Shown: positions 43,338 through 52,173 of the stretch, piece by piece
Position numbering within the stretch: position 1 is the first letter of the stretch
Layout of the letters: every line of letters begins with the position of its first letter
NCBI RefSeq assembly: GCF_050632385.1
Contig: NZ_CP192599.1
Location: 1,612,001 to 1,676,000, forward strand
Length of the DNA: 64,000 nt
Direction: 5' to 3'
Source: Humitalea sp050632385
GTDB lineage: Bacteria > Pseudomonadota > Alphaproteobacteria > Acetobacterales > Acetobacteraceae
Position numbers and translations under genes: made by a program
Notes under the pieces: generated by a model
What the model saw: only the letters and a program-made list of their open reading frames with translations
Database searches by the model: none
Told to the model about the DNA's origin: nothing

Positions 43338-44302
43338 CAGTCGGCGCGGATATTGGCGCTGGACACGACCGCGGCCCAGCGCGGGACTTCCGATGCGACC
43401 AATGCGGTGTATTCGGCCCGCGTCATGCTGTTCGGCTCGGCCCCCAGGTCGCGCAGGCGGTCGGCCATCTCCGGCCGGTTCAGCCCGGCGACCAGGGCGG
43501 CGTTGATGCGGTCGGCGATGGCGGGCGGGATGCCGGCGGGGCCGGACAGGCCGAACCAGTTGCTGGCGACCAGCATGGGGAAGCCGGCCTCGGCCGCACT
43601 CGGCACCTCCGGCCAGCGGGCGGCGCGGGTTTGCGTGGTGATCATCAGCAGCCGCAGCCGGTCGTTGCGGCCGATGTCGGGCACCGCCGCGATCAGCCCC
43701 TCCACCTGGCCACCGATCACATCGGCCGTCGCCGGCGCCGATCCGCGATAGGGCACATGGGTGATATCGACCCCCGCGGCGGCCTTCAGGATCTCCAGCT
43801 TCGCCTGGGAGGAGGTGCCATTGCCGTTCGAGCCGAAGCGGATGCGCCCCGCCCCCTGCCGCGCCGCGGCCAGCAGATCGGCCAGCGTCTGGTAGGGGCT
43901 GGTGGAGGACACGGCCAATGCCGAGGGCACCGCCGCGATCAGTCCGATATGGGTGAAATCCCGCACCGGGTCATAGGGCAGGTTGCGCGTGACGGCCGGG
44001 CCGATGGCCTGGGATGCGATGTTGGACAGCAACAGCGAATAGCCATCCGGGGCCGATCGCGCGACCTGTTCGCTGCCGATCGCGCCACCGGCGCCGGCGC
44101 GGTTTTCCACGACGACGGGCTGGCCCAAGCCCGCCTCCATTTCCCGCGCCGCAAGCCGGGCCAGCACATCGGCGGTGCCGCCGGGCGGGAAGGGGACGAC
44201 GAAGCGCAGCGGCCGGGTCGGAAAGGATTGCGCCAAGGCTGGGGCCGCCAGCGCCGCCCCGGTCAGGGCCAGTGCGGCGCGGCGCGTAACAAGGTCGGTC
44301 AT
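43337..44302 (-). CDS. Bug-family periplasmic binding protein 5
   Basis: A 321-residue Bug protein. The signal peptide MTDLVTRRAALALTGAALAA is followed by FPTRPLRFVVPFPPGGTAD, VVVENRAGAGGAIG and HVPYRGSAPAT. ATG 44302 is preferred over a TTG one codon upstream. It is first in a two-gene unit with a CMD-like protein. The two-residue difference in the ligand loop (PGGTAD rather than PGGSND) suggests a ligand different from that of Bug 4 or Bug 8. Confidence 0.93.
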   Translation of the reverse strand: MTDLVTRRAALALTGAALAAPALAQSFPTRPLRFVVPFPPGGTADVLARLAAREMEAGLGQPVVVENRAGAGGAIGSEQVARSAPDGYSLLLSNIASQAIGPAVTRNLPYDPVRDFTHIGLIAAVPSALAVSSTSPYQTLADLLAAARQGAGRIRFGSNGNGTSSQAKLEILKAAAGVDITHVPYRGSAPATADVIGGQVEGLIAAVPDIGRNDRLRLLMITTQTRAARWPEVPSAAEAGFPMLVASNWFGLSGPAGIPPAIADRINAALVAGLNRPEMADRLRDLGAEPNSMTRAEYTALVASEVPRWAAVVSSANIRAD

Positions 44303-44346
44303 CAATGCGATCCCAGTCTGAATTCGGGCTGAGACTCGGGGATCGC

Positions 44347-44370
44347 GGCGCCCCTGGCAAGCGGGGCGCC
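44347..44370. terminator. GC-rich hairpin after the chemoreceptor gene
   Basis: GGCGCCCC (44347-44354) pairs with GGGGCGCC (44363-44370) around an eight-base loop, just past the stop of the minus-strand chemoreceptor gene. No T-run follows, so termination is uncertain. It lies in the 75-base gap before the Bug 5 gene. Confidence 0.4.
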
Positions 44371-44377
44371 CGCGGGT

Positions 44378-46096
44378 TCAGGCGGCGCGCAACCCGCTCA
44401 GGAAGTCGCCGACCTGGCCGCGCAGCCCCTCGGCCCGTTGTGCCAGTTCGGACGACGCTGCCCGCAACTGCGTCGCCGCCGCCCCCGTCTGTTGCGCCCC
44501 TTCGGTGACACCGCTCGCGTGCTGGCTGACATCGCGCGTGCCGGCGGCGGCCTCGGCCACGGCGCGGCCGATTTCATGGGTGGCGGCGGATTGCTGCTCG
44601 GCGGCGGCGGCGACGCCGGCGGCGATGCCGTTCAGCGATTCGATGGTGCGGCCGATCCCCTGCATCGCCGCGACCGCGTGCCCGGTCTCGGTCTGCATCT
44701 GGGCGATCTGCTGGCCGATCTCCTCGGTCGCCTTCGCGGTCTGCTGTGCCAGGGCCTTCACTTCCGATGCGACGACGGCGAAGCCCTTGCCGTGCTCGCC
44801 GGCCCGCGCCGCCTCGATCGTCGCGTTCAGCGCCAGCAGGTTGGTCTGCCCGGCGATATCGCCGATCAGCCGCACGACCTGTCCGATGCGGCCCGCCGCC
44901 TCGGCAAGGCCGGAGACGGTCGCATCCGTCGCCCGCGCATCTTCCGCCGCGCGCTGCGTGACGGCGGCACTTTCCGCGATCTGGCGCGCCACCTCGGAAA
45001 TCGAAGCGGCCAGTTCCTCGGTCGAGGCAGCGACCGTCTGCACATTCATGCTGGCCTGTTCGGAGGCCGCGGCCAGCGAGGTCGCGCGTTCCGATCCACC
45101 TTGCGCGGTGCTGTTCAACACGCCCGCGGTCGCATCCAACTCGGTCGCGGCGGCGGCGACGATGCGCAGCACGTCGGTCGCCTCGGCCTCGAACGTCTGG
45201 ACCAGCGCATCGACGCGGCGGGCGCGGTCGGCTTTGGCCTGGGCTTCGACCAGGGCCGCCGCATCGGCGTCGCGCTTGGCCACGAGGGCCGCGTGAAAGG
45301 CGCGCAGCGTCACCGCCATGGCGCCGATCTCGGTGTTCTCGGGCACCGACGGGACGGTCACGGACAGGTCGCCCGCGGCCATCGCCTGCATCGGTGTCAT
45401 GATGCTGGCGATGCCCTGGCCGACGCCGCGGACGATCAGGAAGGCCAGCGCACTGCCGATCACAAGCGCGCCGACCAGCAGCGCGATGACCATGGTGACG
45501 GTCGTGTCATAAGCGGCGGCACCCGCCTGGCCCGCGGCGGCGGCACCCGCCGTGTTCAGGCTTGTCAATGCGTCCAGCGTGTCCTGGACTGTCCGGTAGG
45601 CCGGCACCAGGCGCTGGGTGATCAGGCTGGTGGCCGCTTCATTCTCGTTCCGGCGGGACAGGGCGAGCACCGCATCGGCCTGTTGCAGATACGCCTGCCA
45701 GACCGTGGTGAGCGTCTGGCTCAATTCGCGTTCACGCGGCGAGCTGACCAGGGCGCTGTAGTTGCGTTGTGCCGCCTGGGCGTCGCGCGCGAACTCGGCG
45801 ACGCGCGTCTCGCGCTCGGCCTTGACCGCCGGGTCGCTGTTCATCGCATGGGTGGCCACGACAAAGCGATGCCGCCCGGCCATGGTTTCGAGGTTGCCGA
45901 TCGCCTCCACGCTCGCGAGCCAATTCCGCTCAAGGTCCACGGCGACGGCGCGGACCGATTGCACCTGGATCAGCGCGAAGGCGCCGAGCACGCCGGTCAG
46001 CACCAGCAGGATGGCGAAGGATGTCACCAACTTGGTCCGGATGGACATCCGCTGCAGCAGGCTCGCGGGCGGGACGGTATGGGCGGGGCTTGTCAT
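44378..46096 (-). CDS. Methyl-accepting chemotaxis protein
   Basis: A transmembrane chemoreceptor of about 572 residues. The first membrane helix (LVTSFAILLVLTGVLGAFAL, about residues 25-45) precedes a four-helix-bundle periplasmic sensor to residue 185. TM2 is VTMVIALLVGALVIGSALAF. A HAMP domain follows (IMTPMQAMAAGDLSVTVP), then a signalling domain whose hairpin tip reads IGQVVRLIGDIAGQTNLLAL and ATIEAARAGEHGKGFAVVA. No C-terminal CheR-binding pentapeptide is visible. In-frame ATG codons at 46114, 46111 and 46096 are possible; 46096 has AGAG upstream. It lies between two Bug genes, which hints at taxis to organic acids. Confidence 0.93.
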   Translation of the reverse strand: MTSPAHTVPPASLLQRMSIRTKLVTSFAILLVLTGVLGAFALIQVQSVRAVAVDLERNWLASVEAIGNLETMAGRHRFVVATHAMNSDPAVKAERETRVAEFARDAQAAQRNYSALVSSPRERELSQTLTTVWQAYLQQADAVLALSRRNENEAATSLITQRLVPAYRTVQDTLDALTSLNTAGAAAAGQAGAAAYDTTVTMVIALLVGALVIGSALAFLIVRGVGQGIASIMTPMQAMAAGDLSVTVPSVPENTEIGAMAVTLRAFHAALVAKRDADAAALVEAQAKADRARRVDALVQTFEAEATDVLRIVAAAATELDATAGVLNSTAQGGSERATSLAAASEQASMNVQTVAASTEELAASISEVARQIAESAAVTQRAAEDARATDATVSGLAEAAGRIGQVVRLIGDIAGQTNLLALNATIEAARAGEHGKGFAVVASEVKALAQQTAKATEEIGQQIAQMQTETGHAVAAMQGIGRTIESLNGIAAGVAAAAEQQSAATHEIGRAVAEAAAGTRDVSQHASGVTEGAQQTGAAATQLRAASSELAQRAEGLRGQVGDFLSGLRAA

Positions 46097-46175
46097 GAGG
46101 GGGGCTCTCATCATTGCGTGGGCGCAGCAATTGTAACAATGCCGCGCCTAACGCACCGTGAAGGCCCCCCGCGAT

Positions 46176-47183
46176 TCAGTCCGCCCGCATGTTCGTCTTG
46201 CGGATCAAGGCACCCCAGCGCGCCATCTCCGCCTGGATGAAGGTGCCGAAGGCCGCTGGCGTCGATGGCGCGGGATCGGCGCCTTCGGGCGACATCCGCC
46301 GCAGCAGTTCGGGATCGCGCAGCGCCGCGTTCAGTTCCGTGTTGAACCGCGCGACGATCGGCGCCGGCAGGTTGGCCGGGCCGACCAGCCCATACCATTG
46401 CGTCGCCTCGAAGCCGGGCAGGCCCTGTTCGGCGATGGTCGGGATCTCCGGCGCCGCCGCGGAGCGCGTCAGAGAGGACACGCCCAGGGCGACCAGGCGG
46501 CGGTCGCGCACCTGCGGCAGCACGGCGGGCCCGCCTGTCATGGTCATGTCCAGCGCCCCGGACAGCAGGTCGTTGATCATCGGCCCGGTGCCGCGATAGG
46601 GCACATGCAGGAAGTCGGTCCCCGTCGCATCGGCGAAGGCCGCCATCGCGATATGCGCCGCCGACCCGTTGCCGCCCGAACCGTAGGAAATGCTGCCCGG
46701 CGCGCGCTTGGCGGCGGCGATCAGCGCCTGGATGTCGCGCGCCGCGACCTTCGTCGGGTTCACCACCATCACGTTCGGCACCACCGCCATCTGCCCGATC
46801 GGCGTCAGCCCGGTCAGCGGATCGTAGCCGAGCCGCGGGTAAAGCCCCGGGTTCACCGCCAGGGTGCCGATGTGGCCCATCATGATCGTCGTGCCGTCAG
46901 GTGCCGCGCGGGACACCATCTCCGCACCCACGGTCCCGCCGGCGCCGCCGCGGTTTTCCACCACCACGGTCTGGCCGAGTGCCGTGCCCAGCAAGGGCGA
47001 CAGCAACCGGGCCAGGATGTCGGTGGTGCCACCGGGGGTGAAGGGCACGACCAGCCGGATCGGCCGGTCCGGCGACCAGGTGGCGCCTTGGGCACGCACC
47101 AGCGCCGGCGCGCCGAGGACAGCCGCGACGAGCGGCAGGATCGCACGGCGCGGAAACGCCGGGGTAGTGGCTTGGTTGGACAC
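46176..47183 (-). CDS. Bug-family periplasmic binding protein 6
   Basis: A 335-residue Bug protein with signal peptide SNQATTPAFPRRAILPLVAA, then WSPDRPIRLVVPFTPGGTTD, VVVENRGGAGGTVG and HVPYRGTGPMI. The start is GTG 47183, preceded by GGGAG; no in-frame ATG exists near it. It is divergent from Bug 7, with about 200 bases between the two genes. The GTTD ligand loop and the SGGNGSAAH segment differ from its neighbours. Confidence 0.93.
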   Translation of the reverse strand: MSNQATTPAFPRRAILPLVAAVLGAPALVRAQGATWSPDRPIRLVVPFTPGGTTDILARLLSPLLGTALGQTVVVENRGGAGGTVGAEMVSRAAPDGTTIMMGHIGTLAVNPGLYPRLGYDPLTGLTPIGQMAVVPNVMVVNPTKVAARDIQALIAAAKRAPGSISYGSGGNGSAAHIAMAAFADATGTDFLHVPYRGTGPMINDLLSGALDMTMTGGPAVLPQVRDRRLVALGVSSLTRSAAAPEIPTIAEQGLPGFEATQWYGLVGPANLPAPIVARFNTELNAALRDPELLRRMSPEGADPAPSTPAAFGTFIQAEMARWGALIRKTNMRAD

Positions 47184-47385
47184 GCATCATCTCCCGCCGG
47201 GCATCCTGTTTGGCCCTGGCAACGACAGCATAGCCTCGTGCAGCGGGTGTGCCGATAGACCGCACTGCGCCGCTCGTCATCGCATCCGGCATAGCCCAGG
47301 CGGCGCGCCCTGCTGGCGCGGCCGCGGATTTTGTCGGAACATTCATTTGCCCGCCATCGCGGGCCAACAAGTTCGAGGGATGGTG

Positions 47386-48408
47386 ATGTCGCGTCTGAAG
47401 GATTCCATGGGCCATACCGCGCTGTCGCGCCGGGCCATGCTGGCCGCGCCGGCCGTGGCCCTCGCGGTGCCCGCGATGACCCTTACCGTCCCGGCGGCGG
47501 CGCAATCCTGGCAGCCGAACCGGCCGCTGCGGATGGTCGTGCCCTTCGTGCCAGGCGGATCCACCGATGTCGGCGCGCGGATCGTGTCCGAACGCATGGC
47601 CAGCGTGCTGGGCCGCCCGATCCAGGTCGATAATCGCGGCGGATCCGGCGGCAATCTTGGCGGGGCGGAGGTCGCGCGTTCCGCCCCCGATGGCCATACC
47701 ATGCTGATGGGCGTGACCGGGCTGCTCTGCACCAACCCCATCCTCTACGCGAACATGGGCTTCGATCCCGGGAAGGACCTGGCGCCGGTCGGGCTGACCT
47801 ATGTCTCCGACCTTGTGCTCGTCGTCACCAACAGCATGCCGGTGCAGACGCTGGCCGAGTTCGTCGCCCTGGCGAAATCCCAGCCGGGGGCGCTGACCTA
47901 TGGCTCCTCCGGCCATGGCGCAACGACGCATACCTCGGCCGCGCTGTTCTGCCTGGCCGCCGGCATCGACGCGCAGCACGCGCCCTATCGCGGCAGCGGG
48001 GCGGCGATGAACGACCTGCTGTCGGGCACCTTGCCCTTCATGATGGTGCAAGTCGCGGGCGCCGCGCCGCAGATCCTGGACGGGCGGGTGCGTGCGCTGG
48101 CGGTCACGGGTTCGCAGCGCCACCCGCTGCTGCCGAATGTGCCGACCCTGGCCGAGGGCGGCGTGGCCGGCGCCGAGGCGACATCCTGGGGCGCGATCAT
48201 GGTGCCCTCCGCGACCCCGGCCGCCGCCATCGCCACCCTGTCGGGCGCCTTGCGCGAAAGCCTCGCCGATCCCGCGGTGCAGCGCCGCATGGCCGCTGCC
48301 GGCGTCGACGCCGCCTGGCTGGACCCGGAGGCCACCGGCGCCTTCATCCGTGACGAAGCAACCAAGTGGCAGCGCGTTGTGCGCGAGGCCCGCATCAAGA
48401 TCGATTGA
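47386..48408 (+). CDS. Bug-family periplasmic binding protein 7
   Basis: A 340-residue Bug protein. The N-terminal region MSRLKDSMGHTALSRRAMLA has a longer n-region and a twin arginine before the hydrophobic core, compatible with Tat export, ending at PAAAQS. WQPNRPLRMVVPFVPGGSTD, VDNRGGSGGNLG and HAPYRGSGAAM follow. ATG 47386 has GAGGGA five bases upstream; ATG 47380 and 47407 are alternatives. Its stop is two bases before the MmgE/PrpD start, so a shared transcript is very likely. Confidence 0.93.
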   Translation: MSRLKDSMGHTALSRRAMLAAPAVALAVPAMTLTVPAAAQSWQPNRPLRMVVPFVPGGSTDVGARIVSERMASVLGRPIQVDNRGGSGGNLGGAEVARSAPDGHTMLMGVTGLLCTNPILYANMGFDPGKDLAPVGLTYVSDLVLVVTNSMPVQTLAEFVALAKSQPGALTYGSSGHGATTHTSAALFCLAAGIDAQHAPYRGSGAAMNDLLSGTLPFMMVQVAGAAPQILDGRVRALAVTGSQRHPLLPNVPTLAEGGVAGAEATSWGAIMVPSATPAAAIATLSGALRESLADPAVQRRMAAAGVDAAWLDPEATGAFIRDEATKWQRVVREARIKID

Positions 48409-48410
48409 CG

Positions 48411-49769
48411 ATGAACCCTCTCCCCATCCTCGCCGCCCATGGTGCGTCCTGGGCCACGCGCCCCTTGCCCGACGCGCTCGCGCATCACGCAAGGCGCGCG
48501 CTGGTCGATTGGTTCGCGGCCCTGATCCCCGGCTGCGACCGCGCGCCGGCCAGCCTGCTCGCGGCGGCGCTGGCGCCGTCGCGCGGGCCGGGGCGGGCGA
48601 TCTGCTACGTCGATGGCACCCGTGGCGCGCTGCGCCACGCCGCGCTGCTGAACGCGACCGCGAGTCACATCGTCGAATTCGACGACATCTTCCGCGATGC
48701 CGGCTACCACCCGGGCTGCCCCGTGATCGGGGCCGCCGTGGCGGCGGCGCAGGACACGGGCGCCGACATGGACGGCCTGCTGCGCGCGATCATCGCGGGG
48801 TATGAGGTGTCCTGCCGCATCGGTCTTGCCGTGGCCCCCAGCCACTACCGGCACTGGCACACCACGGGCACCGTCGGCACCTTTGGCGCGACGGCGGCAG
48901 TCGCACTTCTTCTTGGCTGCGACACGGAAAAAATGGGCCATGCCATCGCCACCGCCGCGACCATGGCGGGCGGTCTGCGCGAAGCCTTCGCCGGCAGCGG
49001 CATGAGCAAGCCGATGCACCCAGGCCATGCGGCCGATGCCGGTTCATTGGCCGCCATCGCCGCCGCCGCCGGCGTCACCGGCGCGCCCAACGTGCTGCAC
49101 GGCCCCGCCGGCTTCGCCGCCGCGACATCGGATTCCACCGGAAGGTGGGAGACCGCTTTCGTCGGCCTCGACGACTGGTTCGCGATCGAACGCATGACCA
49201 TCAAGAACCACGGCTGCTGCGGCCATATTTTTGCTGCACTGGACGCCGTGTCGGTGCTGCGCGACGCGCATGGCTTCGGCCCTGACGACATCCGCAGCAT
49301 CGAGGTCGCGGGCTATGGCGCGACCAAGGGGCTCTGCGACCGGCCCGAAGCCGCGACCGAGCAGGAAGCGCGCTTTTCCGCGCAATACTGCATCGCCGCC
49401 CTGCTTTACCTCGGCGGCGTGCGCCTGGAGGCCTTCACGCCGGAGCGGCTGGCGGACCCCGTCCTGCGCGGCTTCATGCCCCGCGTGTCGGTGGTGCTGG
49501 ACCCGGAAGCCGAGGCCGCATTCCCCGGCCGACGCAGCGCCACGGTCACGATCACCCTGGCCGATGGCCGCGTGCTGAAGCACTTTCAGCCGACCCGGAT
49601 CGGCGACCCGGATGCCCCGCTGTCCGATGCGCAACTCGGCCAGAAATTCATGGAACTGACGGTGCCGGTGATCGGGCAGGGGCCGGCGGATGCGCTGTTG
49701 CACAACCTGTGGACCGGCCGCGCCGTGCCTGGCGAGATCGCCATGATCCATGCGCGGCGCGCCGCCTGA
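48411..49769 (+). CDS. MmgE/PrpD-family protein
   Basis: A 452-residue MmgE/PrpD-fold protein; members include 2-methylcitrate dehydratase, iminodisuccinate epimerase and aconitate decarboxylase. Family features are the N-terminal LVDWFAALIPGCDR, TASHIVEFDDIFRDAGYHPG (with the Asp-Asp and His of the active site), HTTGTVGTFGATAAVALLLG and MHPGHAADAG. IKNHGCCGHIFAALDAV is the second conserved lobe. A dehydratase, lyase or isomerase acting on a tricarboxylate or dicarboxylate is expected. It is sandwiched between Bug 7 and Bug 8 on the same strand, suggesting that both binders serve this enzyme's pathway. Confidence 0.92.
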   Translation: MNPLPILAAHGASWATRPLPDALAHHARRALVDWFAALIPGCDRAPASLLAAALAPSRGPGRAICYVDGTRGALRHAALLNATASHIVEFDDIFRDAGYHPGCPVIGAAVAAAQDTGADMDGLLRAIIAGYEVSCRIGLAVAPSHYRHWHTTGTVGTFGATAAVALLLGCDTEKMGHAIATAATMAGGLREAFAGSGMSKPMHPGHAADAGSLAAIAAAAGVTGAPNVLHGPAGFAAATSDSTGRWETAFVGLDDWFAIERMTIKNHGCCGHIFAALDAVSVLRDAHGFGPDDIRSIEVAGYGATKGLCDRPEAATEQEARFSAQYCIAALLYLGGVRLEAFTPERLADPVLRGFMPRVSVVLDPEAEAAFPGRRSATVTITLADGRVLKHFQPTRIGDPDAPLSDAQLGQKFMELTVPVIGQGPADALLHNLWTGRAVPGEIAMIHARRAA

Positions 49770-49808
49770 CCGACCTTTCGAAGAAAAAACCCACAGGAAA
49801 CTTGCTCC

Positions 49809-50783
49809 ATGATCCAACGCCGTAGCCTGGCCGCCCTCGCGGCCCCGCTATTCCTGCCCACCATCGCCCGCGCGCAGGACGGACCTTGGCCGAACCGCCC
49901 GGTGACGCTGCTGGTGCCCTGGGCGCCGGGTGGGTCGAATGACGTCGTCGCGCGGCTGATGGCGCCAGGGCTGGCGGAAACCTTCGGCCGGCCCTTCGTG
50001 GTGGAAAACCGGCCTGGCGGCGGCGGCTCGCTCGGCATGACGCAGGTCGTGCGGGCGCGGCCGGACGGACACACCTTGCTGATCTCCTCGGCCAGCAACC
50101 ACGTCATCAACCCCTTCGTCATCCCCGACCAGGGCTACGACGTGCGCGACGCGCTGGCGCCGATCTCGATGCTGGTGGACGTGCCGAATGCGCTGGTGGT
50201 GCATCCGTCGCTGAACGTCACCGACGTGCAGGGGCTGATCGCCTTGATCAAGGCGACACCGGGCGGGATGGCCTTCGGTTCCTCCGGCGTCGGCAGCACG
50301 AACCACCTGGCTGGGGAGCTATTCCGCCTGCGCACCGGCGTCGAACTTACGCATATTCCGTATCGCGGCGGCGGACCGGCCCTGGCCGATATGCTGTCGG
50401 GCACGATCAAGCTGTCGTTCCAGAACCTGCCGACCGTGCTGCCGGCGCATCTGGAAGGGCGCCTGCGCATCATCGCCGTCTGCGGCGACACCCGCGTTTC
50501 CATCCGTCCGGAATTGCCGACGGTGCAGGAACAGGGCGTGCCGGATTACGCCGTGCGCTCCTGGACCGGGCTCTTCGCCCCGGCCGGCACGTCCGCCGAG
50601 ATCCGCGACCGCATCGCCGACACGACGAAGCGGCTGTTGGTCGATGCCAGCCTGAAGACGCGGCTGGATGCACTGGCGTCGGAAGCCCTGTGGCTGAACC
50701 CCTCCGACACCGACGCCTTCGTGCGCCGCGAATACGATCGCTGGGGGCCGGTGTTGCGTCAGGCGGGGGTGACGGCGGGGTAG
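49809..50783 (+). CDS. Bug-family periplasmic binding protein 8
   Basis: A 324-residue Bug protein with signal peptide MIQRRSLAALAAPLFLPTIA ending ARAQ, then WPNRPVTLLVPWAPGGSND, VVENRPGGGGSLG and HIPYRGGGPAL. ATG 49809 follows AGGAAACTTGCTCC. It is 39 bases after the MmgE/PrpD stop, in the same direction, making a Bug-MmgE-Bug arrangement. No transporter membrane subunit follows; the next gene is corA. Confidence 0.94.
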   Translation: MIQRRSLAALAAPLFLPTIARAQDGPWPNRPVTLLVPWAPGGSNDVVARLMAPGLAETFGRPFVVENRPGGGGSLGMTQVVRARPDGHTLLISSASNHVINPFVIPDQGYDVRDALAPISMLVDVPNALVVHPSLNVTDVQGLIALIKATPGGMAFGSSGVGSTNHLAGELFRLRTGVELTHIPYRGGGPALADMLSGTIKLSFQNLPTVLPAHLEGRLRIIAVCGDTRVSIRPELPTVQEQGVPDYAVRSWTGLFAPAGTSAEIRDRIADTTKRLLVDASLKTRLDALASEALWLNPSDTDAFVRREYDRWGPVLRQAGVTAG

Positions 50784-50866
50784 GGGCTTCCGAAAGGGTC
50801 ATCGTAAGGCAGCGCCGCATGCGCTAGGCTCCGGCATGCAATGGGCTGCATGCGGAGGCAGGCGCC

Positions 50867-51898
50867 ATGAACGACATGTCCAAGCCGACACCGCCCGCCC
50901 CGGCGGCCTCCTCCGGCCCGGGCCTCGAGCCGGGCGTCGTCGCGTCCCACGTCTATCTCGGCGGCAAGCGCATCGCGGAGGTCGCGATCGATGAGGCGGG
51001 GGTCTGGGCCAGGAAGCCCGGCCACGTCGTCTGGATCGGTTTGCACGAACCCTCGGACGCCTTGCTCGCCCGCGTCGGCACGCAATTCGCCCTGCACGAC
51101 CTGGCGCTGGAGGATGCCGGGAAGCGCCACCAGCGCCCAAAAATCGAACAATACGGCGACAGCCTTTTCATCATCGCGCGGACCGCGCAGATGCTCGAAG
51201 GCCGCGTCGAATTTGGCGAAACGCATTTGTTCGTCGGTCGCGGCTACGTCGTCTCGATCCGTCACGGCGCGTCGGCGACCTACCGCACCGTGCGCGAACG
51301 CTGCGAGGCGTGCCCGACCACGCTGTCGCATGGCGAAGACTACATCCTGTATGCCATCCTCGATTTCATCGTGGACAACTACGCCCCGGTGCTCGAGGCA
51401 GTGCAGGAAGAGGTCGAGACGATCGAGGATACGGTGCTCGCCTCCCGCCTCGCCAAGGCGGATGTCGAACGCTTGTACCTCCTGCGGCGCGACCTGCTGC
51501 GGCTGCGCATGGCGGCATCCCCGCTGGTCGAAGTCTGCCGGCGGCTAGAGCATGCCGAGGCGATGGCGATCGACCCCGCGATGCAGCCGCTGTTCCGCGA
51601 TGTCGCCGACCACATCACCCGCGTGCAGGATGAAATCGCGGCGCTGCGGGAGGTGCTGGCCTTCGCCTTCGAAGCGAGCCTGCTGACCGGCCAGGCGCAA
51701 GCCAACGAGACCATGCGCCAACTGGCCGCCTGGGCGGCAATCCTGGCCGTGCCGACCGCCATCGCCGGTATCTACGGCATGAACTTCGAAGATATGCCCG
51801 AGCTGAAAGTGGCCTGGGCCTATCCCGCCCTGCTGGGTGTCATCGCTAGCGTCTGCGGCATGCTGTTCTGGCGGTTTCGCCGGAAGGGCTGGCTTTAG
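50867..51898 (+). CDS. corA: CorA-family magnesium/divalent cation transporter
   Basis: A 343-residue CorA channel. The cytoplasmic domain (residues 25-265) includes HDLALEDAGKRHQRPKIEQY and the long stalk helix ending near QANETMRQLAAWAAI. Two C-terminal membrane helices flank the selectivity motif YGMNF near residue 305 and end with a basic tail RFRRKGWL. It mediates Mg2+ (or Co2+/Ni2+) uptake as a pentamer. ATG 50867 or 50876 is the start. Its TAG stop is the first bases of the palindromic element that separates it from the convergent esterase. Confidence 0.94.
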   Translation: MNDMSKPTPPAPAASSGPGLEPGVVASHVYLGGKRIAEVAIDEAGVWARKPGHVVWIGLHEPSDALLARVGTQFALHDLALEDAGKRHQRPKIEQYGDSLFIIARTAQMLEGRVEFGETHLFVGRGYVVSIRHGASATYRTVRERCEACPTTLSHGEDYILYAILDFIVDNYAPVLEAVQEEVETIEDTVLASRLAKADVERLYLLRRDLLRLRMAASPLVEVCRRLEHAEAMAIDPAMQPLFRDVADHITRVQDEIAALREVLAFAFEASLLTGQAQANETMRQLAAWAAILAVPTAIAGIYGMNFEDMPELKVAWAYPALLGVIASVCGMLFWRFRRKGWL

Positions 51899-52173
51899 CA
51901 GGGTGTTGAAAAACGGGGGGCGCGCCTTGAAAGGGGCTTTGCCCCTCTCAAACTCTCCCCACCAAGGGGCCGTGGCCCCTTGGAACCCACGCGATTTGGC
52001 AAAATAAAGAGAGGGGCGTCAATGGCGCGCCTCCGAACAAAGGCGATCGCTGCCCCTCTCTTTATTTTGCCAATACTCCGCCGGTCCAGGGGCGGCGGCC
52101 CCTGGTGGGGGAGGTGTGGAGGGGGCGAAGTCCCTTCCACTGGCGCCGGCCCCCGTTTTTCAGCAACCCGCTA
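51896..52173. repeat. 278-bp palindromic, MITE-like element between two stop codons
   Basis: A nested inverted repeat. Outer ends: TAGCAGGGTGTTGAAAAACG on the left, and the complement of the right end reads TAGCGGGTTGCTGAAAAACG. Middle blocks on each side are related imperfect palindromes of the type AAGGGGCTTTGCCCCT and CCAAGGGGCCGTGGCCCCTT. The inner arms are a perfect 22-bp pair, TTGGCAAAATAAAGAGAGGG plus GC (51996-52017) with its complement at 52052-52073, around a 34-base loop. The ends coincide with the stop codons of corA and of the convergent esterase. The element has no credible gene. It could be a transposon-derived miniature element or a dispersed palindromic repeat serving as a bidirectional terminator. 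Confidence 0.8.

Noticed and set aside
47184..47385. Possible small gene or RNA between Bug 6 and Bug 7
   Set aside because: The 202-base gap shows no ORF with a ribosome site, no terminator-like hairpin with T-run and no clear promoter pair; left as an unresolved divergent promoter region.
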